A DNA stretch of 64,000 nucleotides from Lewinella sp. W8 (GTDB taxonomy: Bacteria > Bacteroidota > Bacteroidia > Chitinophagales > Saprospiraceae), in the NCBI RefSeq assembly GCF_004375085.3, contig NZ_SNAQ03000013.1, forward strand, positions 73,358 to 137,357. Direction: 5' to 3'. Below are positions 27,454 through 36,885 of the stretch, one piece after another; positions within the stretch are counted from its first letter, which is position 1, and each line of letters starts with the position of its first letter. A program made the translations under genes and the position numbers. Under the pieces are notes generated by a model, which did not search any database, was not told where the DNA came from, and saw only the letters and a program-made list of their open reading frames with translations.

Positions 27454-28950
27454 CTACTTCACCCGCAATCGCTGCCCCACACTGATGAGATTGGAGGTGA
27501 GGTTATTCATGGACTTCAGCTGATCCACCGTCAACTGGTACTTACGACTGATGGCAAACAGGGTCTCCCCGGCCTGCACGGTATGGAGGGTAGCCGCATC
27601 GGGCTGGGGCGTTGGCGTGGGGTTGCCCACGTCCGGGCGCGGAGTAACCACCGGTGGCGTCGGGGTGGGCGTCGTGGGAGGATCACCGAAATCGGGACCC
27701 GGAGTGACTACGGGCGGCGTTGGCTGCGGATTCGTGCCGGGCTCACCGAAGTCGGGCCCCGGGTTCACCACGGGGGGCGGAGTGGGTTCGTTGTTGGGCG
27801 GCGTCGGAGTGGTAGGAATCGGCCGCGTGGGGGGCAGTGGCCGGGGGCGAACCACGCCGGGGCCGTCCTGGGGCGGAGTATCTACGTCAGGCTCGTCGAG
27901 GTCGATCAACCCATCGTCCGTGGTGGGAATTTCGGGATTGTTGGGATTCGGAGCATTGGGGTCGGGCGCACTTTCCAGTCGCGGAGCATCCTTTACCTTG
28001 CCGCCCCGCAGCTTGATCTTTTCCCCGGTGGCCGGATCGGCCTCTTCCGTGAGCTTGTTACGGGAGGCCAGCTTGTCCAGGCGTAGGCCAAAGCGCTGGG
28101 CCACGTCGTAAAGATCTTCTCCTTCCTGAACGGCATAGTACCGTTCACGGCCACGGTAATTTTTCCGCTTTTTCTGCAGGTAAACCCGCTCTCCGGAGGG
28201 GACCTCCTGAGATTCCTGATTCAGCGCTTCGTTGTAGTCAAGGATACGGCGGATGCTCAGGTCAACCTTCTGGGCAACCTCCTCTACGCTCAGGGGGGCT
28301 TCGCTGATGAAGTAACTTACGTCATTCTCCCGCAGGATTCCCGTCAGCAGTTCCGTTACGGGTTCTTCTACTTCCACCGGATCCACGGCCCCGGGCGCAT
28401 CGTACTGCTGGAGGTTGTACCGCTCGATGAGGGAGATCAGTAGTTCGGGGTAGCGAGGGTTGGTGGCGTAACCGGCCTGCCGGAGACCCTTGGCCCAGGC
28501 GCGGTAGTCGGTGGGGTTCAACCGGAACAAAAAGCCATACCGGAAGGCCTTGGCGGGGTCCCGCAGAAACTCGGAATGGGCCACAAAGCTGGCGTCCGCG
28601 TTGCGGTATTCCCGGAAACAACTCTTGATCAGGCGGCCGTTTTCATCGTAGTCATCGTCACGGCGGTAGTATTCACCGCCCTTCCAGTTCGAACCGCACT
28701 TGATTCCGAAATGATTGTTGGCCGAACGGGCCAGTACACTGCGGCCGGCGTCACTTTCCAAAATCCCCTGCGCCAACTTGATGCTGGCGGGTACTCCGGT
28801 GCGCTCCATCTCCCTGATGGCGATATCCTTGAAGCGGCTGATGTAGCGCTCGTGGTCTTCACTGAAGACGACCTCCAGGGGCATGGCCGCACCGTACAGG
28901 AGGCTGCCACAGCAGAACAGAAGTAATCCGATGAACAATTGCTTTGTCAT
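27454..28950 (-). CDS. Glucosaminidase-domain protein with two LysM domains
   Basis: 498 residues from ATG 28950. The signal peptide ends near residue 21. A mannosyl-glycoprotein endo-beta-N-acetylglucosaminidase-type domain (about 33-190) contains GVPASIKLAQGILESDAGRS and NNHFGIKC, with the catalytic Glu in the ILES motif. A first LysM (YYAVQEGEDLYDVAQRFGL, about 270-315), a proline-rich linker with repeated PxPxVVTPGPDFG units (about 327-447) and a C-terminal LysM (HTVQAGETLFAISRKYQLT, about 453-498) follow. It should cleave peptidoglycan glycan strands in the periplasm or at the surface, with LysM domains holding it to the wall. The catalytic domain is related to the one at 53441-54247. 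Confidence 0.92.
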   Translation of the reverse strand: MTKQLFIGLLLFCCGSLLYGAAMPLEVVFSEDHERYISRFKDIAIREMERTGVPASIKLAQGILESDAGRSVLARSANNHFGIKCGSNWKGGEYYRRDDDYDENGRLIKSCFREYRNADASFVAHSEFLRDPAKAFRYGFLFRLNPTDYRAWAKGLRQAGYATNPRYPELLISLIERYNLQQYDAPGAVDPVEVEEPVTELLTGILRENDVSYFISEAPLSVEEVAQKVDLSIRRILDYNEALNQESQEVPSGERVYLQKKRKNYRGRERYYAVQEGEDLYDVAQRFGLRLDKLASRNKLTEEADPATGEKIKLRGGKVKDAPRLESAPDPNAPNPNNPEIPTTDDGLIDLDEPDVDTPPQDGPGVVRPRPLPPTRPIPTTPTPPNNEPTPPPVVNPGPDFGEPGTNPQPTPPVVTPGPDFGDPPTTPTPTPPVVTPRPDVGNPTPTPQPDAATLHTVQAGETLFAISRKYQLTVDQLKSMNNLTSNLISVGQRLRVK

Positions 28951-29115
28951 GATTCCGGTTTTTGGGTTGTTCAGGTTGCCAGAGTAACGACAAATATGCA
29001 CTGATTCGGTTACCGACGGTATCCTTTTTTGATTTTGTTAGCGGCTCCCGGGCCAATTTTAATACTTCTTTGCGGCCAGACGGTGATTGACACCCGGCGG
29101 CATGGGAAAAACTTT

Positions 29116-29134
29116 GCACCTGCACTCCGTTGCC
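29116..29134 (+). repeat. Intergenic GCACCTGC...GCC element, copy 3
   Basis: GCACCTGCACTCCGTTGCC, in the 250-bp space between the LysM gene and the 3' end of the next minus-strand gene. It is preceded by ACTTT, so the sequence ACTTTGCACC also resembles part of a promoter box. Confidence 0.5.
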
Positions 29135-29200
29135 ATGATGCAAAAAATAGGTGCTGGCCGGGGCGTGAGCATCCGTTAAGGTAACGACAATTTAGCGGAC

Positions 29201-32200
29201 TTACCGGACCAGCGCGAACTCTCCGGAATACCTTTCGGAGCGGCCGTCGACGTAGTTTACCAGGATGGTATAGACGAACACCGCCGGATTGTAGGGCTCC
29301 CCGTCTTCGGACTCCCCGTTCCAGCCCCAGCCGTCTTCCCCCGGGCCCACGGGGCCCTCAAAAACGAAAACCTGGTTGCCCCACCGATCGTAGATGTACA
29401 GATCGCTGAAGCCTTCGATGGTCTCCCGCCCGTAAAGACGGAACAAATCGTTCACGCCGTCATTGTTCGGGGAGAAGGCCGTGGGCGCGTAAAAGGACAC
29501 CTCCCGGTCAACGATGATCCGTACCGAATCCGTGGCCGTACACCCGGCAGCATCCACGGCCGTGACGGTGTAGGTGGTGCTGACGTCCGGAGCAACAATA
29601 AAGGAATTTTGGGTCAGCAGTTCGGCCGGTCCGGGAGACAGGAAATAACCCACCGCATTCAAATTGGTAAAGGTGCGGATTTCGACGCTGTCGGCAATAT
29701 CGATGACGGCATTTCGTGGGGTCAGCTCCAGGATGGAAGGCGGTAACGGCAGGAAATCAAAATCCCGGAACGTCATGCAACCGTTGGCGTCCTGGAACTC
29801 CACGGTACTGCGGCCTTCCGGTAGTGTAAGGGTATCCGGTAAGGTCGCCACCGGACGGAATCCGGGGGCTCCCGCCAGGCGGACGAGAAAGGGACCCACC
29901 CCTCCGTTCAGGGAATCAATGACCACCCGCGGGGCGGGGTGGAGGCAGTCCGGCGGTATTTCGGTAATCGTGGGGCGGATGGGCTCCGGATCAAATAACT
30001 GCACGGTATCCCGGACCTCACATCCCTGGTCGCTGGTCACCAGCACGGAGTAGGTACCCGCCGGAAGGTTCCCCCGGGGGGCGGTGGTAGCCCCGTTCTC
30101 CCAGAGGTAGGCGTAGGGCGTACTGCCCCCGGAGGCTACGGCAATGATGGCCCCGTCTTCTCCGTCATTACAACTGATGGCCAGATTTTCGTCGCCGCTC
30201 AGAATCATGATGTCTACGGCGAGGTCGGTCGTGGTCACCGTCAACTCCCCCGAGCTGGTCATGGGGCAACTGCCGCCGTCGAGGGCGTTGAGGATGCTGA
30301 CCCGCGTGCCCGGAGGGAGCAGCCGCTGGATGGTCGTATCTCCGGGATTCAGGTTGATCGGCACTCCCGGGTCCGTGGATAACTCAATGGTGGCAATTTC
30401 GGTCCCGGTGTAGGTGAGGTCAATGTTGACTTCTCCGTCAGGACAAATTATCCCGTCTCCCGAAAGGATCACCGTGCCGGTGGGGAGGAACCTGACCGTG
30501 ACCGAGACGAGACTGTCGCAGCCGGAAACGCCCAGCTCCCCCGTCAGGGTTACGCGATTAATGATGGGCTCATCGAACAGCACTCCTCCCTTGCGGAAAG
30601 AGTCTCCTTCGCAAATGGCCGTATCCAGTTGGCCGATTGGCGGGGGGATGACGGTTACATTGACCTCCACGAGGCTGTCACAGCCGTTGGCCGCACCGTT
30701 GGGCAGGCGTACGATTCCGTTGGTGCGATCGGGGCCGAAGGTCTGCCCGAAATAACGGAAGGGTGGCCCGGTACATACAGTGGTGTCGAGCTGCCCCATG
30801 GGCGGCTCCAGGAAGCTCAGCCTGACGTCGACGATACTGTCACAGCCGTTGGCGGCAATACTCGGAATACGTACCGTACCCGTTCTCCTGCCCTCGCTGA
30901 AGACCTGCCCGAAGTACACCAGCCGACCGCCTTCACAAATGGCGGTGTCCAGGGTGCCCGTAGCTTCGGGGAAAAAGTCTAGGCTGACGTCAACGATGCT
31001 GTCGCAGCCGTTGGCGGAGGCTCCCGTCAGGCGTACCGTGCCGGTGGGGCGGCCAAGGTTGAAGAGCTGTCCCCCAAATCGTAATTCTCCGTTGAGGCAT
31101 AAGGTGGTGTCCAGGGCGCCGCGCGCAGGTGCAAAGAAGTCCAGGTTGACGGCAATGATGCTGTCACACCCGTTGCTCGCTCCGTTAGGCAGCACCACCT
31201 CGCCCGTCCGTCGGCTGGCGTTAAAGATTTCGCCAAAAAACCGTAGCTGCCCACCCGGACAGATGGTGGTGTCCAGGTTGCCCCGGGCAACGGGGCGCTG
31301 GGGGACGTCCAGGGGGACGTTTAATGGCCGGCTACAACCATTTCCATCCGTGATGTCCAGAAGGTTGATGAGGACACCACCGAGGTCCGGATAACCAAAA
31401 TCTGCGGGGCAAAATTGAATGGCTCCGTCGTCGATAATCTGTACGCTATCCATTACGATCGCTCCACCGTTACGTTGCCGGGTAAAGCGAATCAGGAACG
31501 GTGAGGTTCCGGATACGTCCACCTCAAGTTCCGCGCACCCGTCATCGCAGGCGGGAGTGAAGTCGAGCAGCCGTAGCCGGGGGAAGTCCGTAAAGGCGTT
31601 GATGATGAAGTTGGCCGTGGCGCGGCAGGCCAGGTCATCGGTGATGATGACCGAATAGGCCCCCGGGTCGAGGTTGGTCACCGTTTGGGTGGTCGGGCCA
31701 TGGGACCAGTTGTAACGAACCCGACCGACGGCCATGGAGGGGACCGCCGTGGCCGTGCCCAGCGCATTGTCGCAGTCGGGCTGGGTGACGTCCACGCTGA
31801 CGTCCGTCTGGCATCCCCCCTGGTTGATGATGGAGGAACACACTACCGAGCAGCCGTTGGAATTGGTGACCACCAGGTCGTAATTCCCCGGGGGAAGGTC
31901 GGTGAAGGTGGTATCGGCACCGGGACTGAGCGGCACGATACCCAGGTCGCCGGTCAGGACCACGTTGCTGGCCGTCCCGGAGATGACCACCCGGATGCTG
32001 CCGTCACGGGCACCCGCAACGGTTTCGGATTCGGCCGAACAACTGATGTCGAGTAGGGGAGCTTCGGCCACCACGATGGTGTCGGTGGCAAAACAACCAT
32101 TTTCGTCGGTAACGTTGAGCCAGTAGGTCCCCGCCGGAAGGTTGTTGACCACGGCAGCATTGGGAAAGGTGCCGACGGACCAGTCGTAATTGATCAAACC

Positions 32201-34360
32201 AACTCCCCCCGAGACCTGGGCACTGATCTGGGCGGAACTGTCTCCGTTACAGCGAACCAGTACGGGATTGGTCAGATCCAACAGCAGGGGATCAGGATTG
32301 ACCAGTTCTACTTCGATGGGGGGCAGGGGGCAACCGGTATCATCGGTAACCGTAATGGAATAACTTCCGGGACCGAGACCGCTCACGAACTGTTGACCGT
32401 CGTACTGGTCAAAGTTCCAGTCGATGATCAGGCCATCGTCGGCTCCGGTCACGTTCAGGTCGATGGAGCCGTCAACTTCATCCGTACAGGAAATGAAGTT
32501 GATGACTGGATTAACGGCCAGGTCACAAACAAACTCTCCGATAATGGCGGTACAGGTAGCCATGCAGTTGTTCTGGTCGGTCAGCACCAGATTATAGGTG
32601 CCGGCCATCAGGTTCCGCAGGGTATCACCGGTCATGACCGCAAGACCGGATGCGCCGGGCAGCGGACTGCCCGTAGGATCAACCGCCGTGTAGGATAACT
32701 GATAAGGAGGCGTTCCCCCGTCCATCGTCAGGCCGATTTTCCCGTCGTCGAGAAAGGAAAAGGTTTCGTCCACTCCACCGCAGTCAAATTCCAGGGTGGG
32801 TGGTTCGGTCAGGGTGATGGTAGTATCGGCAAAACAGGAGCGATCATCAATAATCTGCAGGCTGTAAATGCCCGGTTCCAGGTTTTCCAGCAGGGTGTCG
32901 TTGGTGCCCGTAATGTTGGGGCCACTCCAGGTGGGTACGGGGTTGAAATCACCCGAGACGGTAATCCTGATCCGGCCGTCGTCGGCTTCGGCACAACTGA
33001 TGTCTTCCTGGTCGAGGATGGCGTACACCAGGTCCGTACAGTCGGGGCCGGGAATGTCAATGATGCAAAAGGCGCGGCAGTCCGGCCGGTCTTCTTCGTA
33101 GACGGTGAAGACGTACTGCCCCGGGTCAAAATCTTCTCCCGGGAAGGTGATGCCCTCGTCGCCGAAGGGGCCGACGTTGTCCATCACGCTTGGTCCACCG
33201 TAGCTTATAAAGTAGTTGGCCGAGCCACCATTGATGGTGATCACGACGTCCTCGTCGTCGTTGATCGAACAGGTGATGTTGAGCAGGCAGGGTGGGGGAG
33301 TAATCACCACCGTACACATATCAACGCACTCGCTGATGTTATCCGTGATGGTGAAGTTGTAGGTCCCTTCCGTCAGGTTGGGGATGACGTTTTCGCCGTC
33401 TACTCCGGTGGTCATTCCCGAACTGGTGCCGGTCCACTCAATGGTGTAGTTTCCCGTTCCGGCGGTAATGTCCAGAATGGCCTGGCCGTCGCTTCCTCCG
33501 AAGGTGGTTGGGGGCACGGCCCGACAATCGACGGCCACGTTGTCCAGAATCCGAATTTCCCGGAACCAGATGGAGGTACACCCGTAAAAATCTTCGACGA
33601 TCACCCGGTACACTCCGGGTTCCAGACCCGAGATGTCACGGTTGCTGCTGGTGAAGCCGTTTGGTCCCGTCCAGGTAAAGGTGGCACCGTTACCGTCGGT
33701 GTCCACACAGTAGAGTTGATCGGTAGTAAAGTCAAACAGGCTGATGGAACCGGTGGCGTTGTTGCAGCCAATGTCTCTTGGGTCGACGGTAAATTGCGTA
33801 ATACTGGGGTCCGGACAGCTGGGAAAAAAGGTGTAGGGCTCTTCCACGAAACAGCCGATGACGTTTCCGTCATTGTCCCGGTCGGGGAAACCGTCCAGGT
33901 CAAGATCGATGGCTTCCCAGGTTCTTAGGATCCAGTTGCCGGACGGCAGGCAACCCATGGTATTCAGGCTCATACCGATGTCAATCGAAACATCTACCGG
34001 GTCGCCGGGGTTACCGGGAATGAAGATGGTGTTTGCTGACCCGGGGACGTTGACGGGAAATACCGAAGTGCCAAAAACGATCTCAAAGTAGTACAGTCCA
34101 GTGCTGGAGCCGGTCGTTTGCCAACGCATAAAGGCGCCGTTGGCGGGATCGTTATCGCCGTTCTGGTTATTTTCCCCTTCCGCAAAAACGATGTTGAGCG
34201 AGCTGGTAGCGGGATCACAAGGCATAACAAACCCGTCTACCGGGGAAAATTGATTCAATTCCTCCCCCAGCGTAGCTCTTTGTTTAGTTTTTGGGCTTGA
34301 CTGTGCTGACAAAATACTCGCGGCAACACACAGCGCAAGGCAGGTAAGCAGCGCCTTCAT
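29201..34360 (-). CDS. Large T9SS type B surface protein with SprB-like and GCDS repeats
   Basis: 1719 residues from ATG 34360 (MKALLTCLALCVAASILSAQ signal peptide). Many SprB-like modules of about 75-80 residues lie between residues 190 and 950 (pattern C-N-G/DG-I ... NL-xPGTYxVxVTD). Five tandem repeats of about 53 residues follow at about 1023-1293, each ending NGCDSIVxVxLxF. Two further SprB-like modules and a C-terminal gliding-motility-type domain (FYAPTAFSPNNDGVNDLF, IYDRWGNQVF, residues about 1620-1719) complete it. That last domain is the CHU_C / type B T9SS signal. The protein is expected to be secreted and surface-bound; SprB-like repeats are known from gliding adhesins. Start chosen at the signal peptide rather than the longer in-frame extension. 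Confidence 0.92.
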   Translation of the reverse strand: MKALLTCLALCVAASILSAQSSPKTKQRATLGEELNQFSPVDGFVMPCDPATSSLNIVFAEGENNQNGDNDPANGAFMRWQTTGSSTGLYYFEIVFGTSVFPVNVPGSANTIFIPGNPGDPVDVSIDIGMSLNTMGCLPSGNWILRTWEAIDLDLDGFPDRDNDGNVIGCFVEEPYTFFPSCPDPSITQFTVDPRDIGCNNATGSISLFDFTTDQLYCVDTDGNGATFTWTGPNGFTSSNRDISGLEPGVYRVIVEDFYGCTSIWFREIRILDNVAVDCRAVPPTTFGGSDGQAILDITAGTGNYTIEWTGTSSGMTTGVDGENVIPNLTEGTYNFTITDNISECVDMCTVVITPPPCLLNITCSINDDEDVVITINGGSANYFISYGGPSVMDNVGPFGDEGITFPGEDFDPGQYVFTVYEEDRPDCRAFCIIDIPGPDCTDLVYAILDQEDISCAEADDGRIRITVSGDFNPVPTWSGPNITGTNDTLLENLEPGIYSLQIIDDRSCFADTTITLTEPPTLEFDCGGVDETFSFLDDGKIGLTMDGGTPPYQLSYTAVDPTGSPLPGASGLAVMTGDTLRNLMAGTYNLVLTDQNNCMATCTAIIGEFVCDLAVNPVINFISCTDEVDGSIDLNVTGADDGLIIDWNFDQYDGQQFVSGLGPGSYSITVTDDTGCPLPPIEVELVNPDPLLLDLTNPVLVRCNGDSSAQISAQVSGGVGLINYDWSVGTFPNAAVVNNLPAGTYWLNVTDENGCFATDTIVVAEAPLLDISCSAESETVAGARDGSIRVVISGTASNVVLTGDLGIVPLSPGADTTFTDLPPGNYDLVVTNSNGCSVVCSSIINQGGCQTDVSVDVTQPDCDNALGTATAVPSMAVGRVRYNWSHGPTTQTVTNLDPGAYSVIITDDLACRATANFIINAFTDFPRLRLLDFTPACDDGCAELEVDVSGTSPFLIRFTRQRNGGAIVMDSVQIIDDGAIQFCPADFGYPDLGGVLINLLDITDGNGCSRPLNVPLDVPQRPVARGNLDTTICPGGQLRFFGEIFNASRRTGEVVLPNGASNGCDSIIAVNLDFFAPARGALDTTLCLNGELRFGGQLFNLGRPTGTVRLTGASANGCDSIVDVSLDFFPEATGTLDTAICEGGRLVYFGQVFSEGRRTGTVRIPSIAANGCDSIVDVRLSFLEPPMGQLDTTVCTGPPFRYFGQTFGPDRTNGIVRLPNGAANGCDSLVEVNVTVIPPPIGQLDTAICEGDSFRKGGVLFDEPIINRVTLTGELGVSGCDSLVSVTVRFLPTGTVILSGDGIICPDGEVNIDLTYTGTEIATIELSTDPGVPINLNPGDTTIQRLLPPGTRVSILNALDGGSCPMTSSGELTVTTTDLAVDIMILSGDENLAISCNDGEDGAIIAVASGGSTPYAYLWENGATTAPRGNLPAGTYSVLVTSDQGCEVRDTVQLFDPEPIRPTITEIPPDCLHPAPRVVIDSLNGGVGPFLVRLAGAPGFRPVATLPDTLTLPEGRSTVEFQDANGCMTFRDFDFLPLPPSILELTPRNAVIDIADSVEIRTFTNLNAVGYFLSPGPAELLTQNSFIVAPDVSTTYTVTAVDAAGCTATDSVRIIVDREVSFYAPTAFSPNNDGVNDLFRLYGRETIEGFSDLYIYDRWGNQVFVFEGPVGPGEDGWGWNGESEDGEPYNPAVFVYTILVNYVDGRSERYSGEFALVR
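30480..31290 (-). repeat. Five tandem ~53-residue LDT...GCDS repeats
   Basis: Encoded units share the pattern LDTxxCxGxxxRxxGxxF, then RxxGxVxL, then NGCDSIVxVxL. The protein is more conserved than the DNA, so the array is old and under selection. Each unit has two cysteines that could pair. Confidence 0.75.
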
Positions 34361-34409
34361 ATAGAGATTATAACGCCGATTTTTATCGGCCAAAAATGTA
34401 TATTACTAT

Positions 34410-34440
34410 CAAAGATACTTAGCGAGGTAAGAAATCCAAG
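34410..34440 (-). promoter_or_regulatory. Promoter of the type B giant gene
   Basis: On the minus strand, CTTG (34437-34440) is followed after exactly 19 bp by TATCTTTG (34410-34417). The ATG is 50 nt downstream. The -33 box differs from consensus at one base. Confidence 0.65.
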
Positions 34441-34467
34441 GTATTTTAACTTTTGTAATGTGTGACC

Positions 34468-35040
34468 ATGAGCCGACCAATTAAATTTTTCTTGCTTTTT
34501 ACTGTGTGCGCAATTTTCTCCGGGGAAGGGTTGTATGCACAGTTGGAGTGGTATGTTTCCGGGCAAAGCAGTACTACGCTTTCGGACATAGTTCCCCAAC
34601 AATCGGCTTCCGAAGTCTACCGGGAAGGCAGGACTACGGCGCTTTTTACGGAAACTCTGGTGGGAGGCGGTAAAATTGTACCTGCCGTGGGGCTAGGGCT
34701 GGAACGCATCAGGTTTGCCCCTCTGGCGGACGGGGATGACCAACCGGAATACTTCCGCTTGGGGGTACCGGTCGGTATGGCTCTTCGCCTGCGCGAAGCG
34801 GAAACGAGCTTTAACGTCATTACTACGCTAATGCTTCAGCCATCCTTTACTTTCGGCACGACGGGGATTGACGAAAATTACGGCCCCCGGGACGTTCAGT
34901 GGCTGGCCAAAGTTGGCGGCAGGGTGACGCTGGATCCAATATTTTTGGGGGCTAACTTTCAGCCCTCCCTGGGAGATCGCTGGCGGGATGCCCCGTCTGC
35001 CTCGGCGTACTGGACATTTTTTGCTGGAATCAGGTGGTAA
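34468..35040 (+). CDS. Small outer-membrane-type exported protein
   Basis: 190 residues from ATG 34468. Signal peptide FFLLFTVCAIFSGEGLYAQ. The rest is strand-rich with barrel-like patterns (VPAVGLGLERIRFAPL, VGMALRLREAETSFNVIT, WTFFAGIRW at the end). No family recognised. It is divergent from the large T9SS gene with 107 bp between starts. TAACTTTTG just upstream is one base too long to be a standard box. A GTG six bases upstream is a possible alternative start. Confidence 0.7.
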   Translation: MSRPIKFFLLFTVCAIFSGEGLYAQLEWYVSGQSSTTLSDIVPQQSASEVYREGRTTALFTETLVGGGKIVPAVGLGLERIRFAPLADGDDQPEYFRLGVPVGMALRLREAETSFNVITTLMLQPSFTFGTTGIDENYGPRDVQWLAKVGGRVTLDPIFLGANFQPSLGDRWRDAPSASAYWTFFAGIRW

Positions 35041-35068
35041 GGTAAATTGCTGATATTCAATATTTTGC

Positions 35069-35082
35069 CTGCTCCGGAGCAG
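35069..35082. repeat. Perfect 14-bp palindrome
   Basis: CTGCTCCGGAGCAG, 29 bp after the stop of the small exported protein and about 150 bp upstream of acpP. It could be an operator or part of a weak terminator; there is no T-run. Confidence 0.4.
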
Positions 35083-35168
35083 AATAATCCTTAGTTGCAG
35101 ACCACAAAAAGGAACTTAAGGGTGTTGTCCTAGAGAATGGCGGCAGGGTGAAAGCTTGTGGGGTAGAA

Positions 35169-35196
35169 TTTGCGCAAGCAAACCTTTCTAGCTTTC
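35169..35196 (+). promoter_or_regulatory. Possible acpP promoter
   Basis: TTTG (35169-35172) and TAGCTTTC (35189-35196) with 16 bp between. The -7 box ends in C instead of G, and CTTTG follows four bases later, so the exact register is unclear. The acpP ATG is 38 nt downstream. Confidence 0.4.
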
Positions 35197-35234
35197 TTTG
35201 CGGCCGAAATTGTTCATTAAACGCCAACTATACT

Positions 35235-35474
35235 ATGGCTAGCATTGAAGAAAAAGTGAAACAGATCATTGTCGACAAACTCGGCGTCGACGAAGCAGAG
35301 GTCACCGCGGAAGCCAGCTTCCAGAATGACCTGGGTGCCGACAGTCTCGACACCGTCGAACTCATCATGGAGTTCGAAAAGGAATTCGACATTAGCATCC
35401 CGGACGAGCAGGCGGAGAATATCCAGACCGTCGGCCAGGCTGTAACTTACCTCGAAAGCAGCGTGGAAGAATAA
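35235..35474 (+). CDS. acpP: Acyl carrier protein
   Basis: 79 residues, very acidic. Carries growing acyl chains on a 4'-phosphopantetheine arm in fatty acid synthesis. The modification site is Ser37 in [18 protein letters not shown]. Length and sequence are typical. ATG 35235 begins [12 protein letters not shown], the standard N-terminus; the longer frame upstream runs through the promoter. fabF follows after a terminator, the classic acpP-fabF order, here continued by rnc. Confidence 0.97.
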   Translation: MASIEEKVKQIIVDKLGVDEAEVTAEASFQNDLGADSLDTVELIMEFEKEFDISIPDEQAENIQTVGQAVTYLESSVEE

Positions 35475-35495
35475 TTGTTCCCGTTCCCTTTCTCT

Positions 35496-35545
35496 CCGCC
35501 GCCCGACGTGCCTGCCCAACAGGCCACGGGCGGCGGTTTTTTTTT
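35496..35545 (+). terminator. Rho-independent terminator after acpP
   Basis: A perfect 10-bp outer stem (CCGCCGCCCG 35496-35505 with CGGGCGGCGG 35527-35536) enclosing a second small hairpin (CCTG CCCAA CAGG), then nine T. It would let acpP be expressed far above fabF-rnc. Confidence 0.93.
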
Positions 35546-35607
35546 GATGTTTCGGTTGCGTATTTTTTGCCAACCAGTTTGAAGTTCATCCAAAAGCCAA
35601 ATTACCC

Positions 35608-36873
35608 ATGAAACGAGTTGTCGTTACCGGAATCGGTGCTCTTACCGCCATCGGAAACAGCGTTCCCGAATACCTAGCCGGACTGAAGGCTGGCCAAAGC
35701 GGTGCTGGCCCCATTACTCAGTTTGATGCGGAAAAATTTAAAACGCAGTTCGCCTGCGAATTGAAGGATTGGGACCCCAATACCCTCCTGGACCGCAAAG
35801 TCCATCGCCGGCTGGACCGGTACTGCACGATGGCCCTCTACGCCGCCGAAGAGGCCATGCGGATGGCCGGCATCCACGATGCCGAAGGCAACAAGGTCTT
35901 TGAGCTTGATCCCGACCGGGCGGGCACCATCTGGGCCAGCGGTATCGGTGGTCTTTCCACCCTGGAAAAAGAAATTACGGATTTTGTTTCCGGTGACGGA
36001 ACACCCCGGTACAATCCCTTCATGATTCCCCGGATGATCGCCAACATGGGCGCCGGGCACATCAGCATGCACTTTAATCTGCGGGGCCCCAGCTACGCTA
36101 CCGTGAGTGCCTGCGCTTCGGGCGGACATGCCCTGGCGGCTGCCGCCGACGATATCCGCCTCGGTCGGGCAGACTTCATGGTCACCGGGGGTTCCGAAGG
36201 CGTGATCACCCAGGTGGCCATCGGGGGCTTCAACAACATGAAGGCCCTCAGCACCCGAAACGACGATCCCGCTACGGCTTCCAGGCCTTACGATGCAGAA
36301 CGGGAAGGATTCGTGCTGGGAGAAGGGGCCGGTGCACTGGTTCTGGAAAGTCTGGAACACGCCCAGGCGCGTGGGGCCACCATCCTTTGTGAAATTGCTG
36401 GCTACGCCGCCAGCTCGGATGCACACCACATTTCCGCCCCTCACCCCGAAGGAGCGGGTGCCAAAATGGCCATGGTCAATGCCCTGAAGGACGCCGGCCT
36501 CCAACCCGAAGATGTGGACTACATCAATACCCACGGCACCTCCACGCCACTGGGCGACACGGCCGAACTCAAGGCCATCAAGCTGGCCTTCGGGGACGCC
36601 GTTTACGATTTGAACATCAGCTCCACCAAGTCCATGACCGGCCACCTTCTCGGGGCCGCTGCCGCCATTGAATCCGTGGCCTGTATTCTGGCCATTCAGC
36701 ACAACTTCGTACCACCGACGATCAATCACTTTAACGATGATCCGGAGATCGATCCCAAGCTGAATCTGACCTTCAACAAAATGCAGGAACGGGAAGTTAA
36801 CGTAGCACTGAGTAACACCTTTGGTTTTGGTGGACACAATTCTGCCACTATCTTTAAGGCTTTTAAGAGCTAG
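35608..36873 (+). CDS. fabF: 3-oxoacyl-ACP synthase II
   Basis: 421 residues. Condenses malonyl-ACP with acyl-ACP during fatty acid elongation. The Cys-His-His triad is present: C169 in VSACASGGHAL, H309 in NTHGTSTPLGD, H346 in KSMTGHLLGAA. The C-terminal glycine loop FGFGGHNSATIF is intact. Starts MKRVVVTGIGALTAIG as usual. It lies 12 bp upstream of rnc and shares its transcript. Confidence 0.97.
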   Translation: MKRVVVTGIGALTAIGNSVPEYLAGLKAGQSGAGPITQFDAEKFKTQFACELKDWDPNTLLDRKVHRRLDRYCTMALYAAEEAMRMAGIHDAEGNKVFELDPDRAGTIWASGIGGLSTLEKEITDFVSGDGTPRYNPFMIPRMIANMGAGHISMHFNLRGPSYATVSACASGGHALAAAADDIRLGRADFMVTGGSEGVITQVAIGGFNNMKALSTRNDDPATASRPYDAEREGFVLGEGAGALVLESLEHAQARGATILCEIAGYAASSDAHHISAPHPEGAGAKMAMVNALKDAGLQPEDVDYINTHGTSTPLGDTAELKAIKLAFGDAVYDLNISSTKSMTGHLLGAAAAIESVACILAIQHNFVPPTINHFNDDPEIDPKLNLTFNKMQEREVNVALSNTFGFGGHNSATIFKAFKS

Positions 36874-36885
36874 TAACGTTCACTG

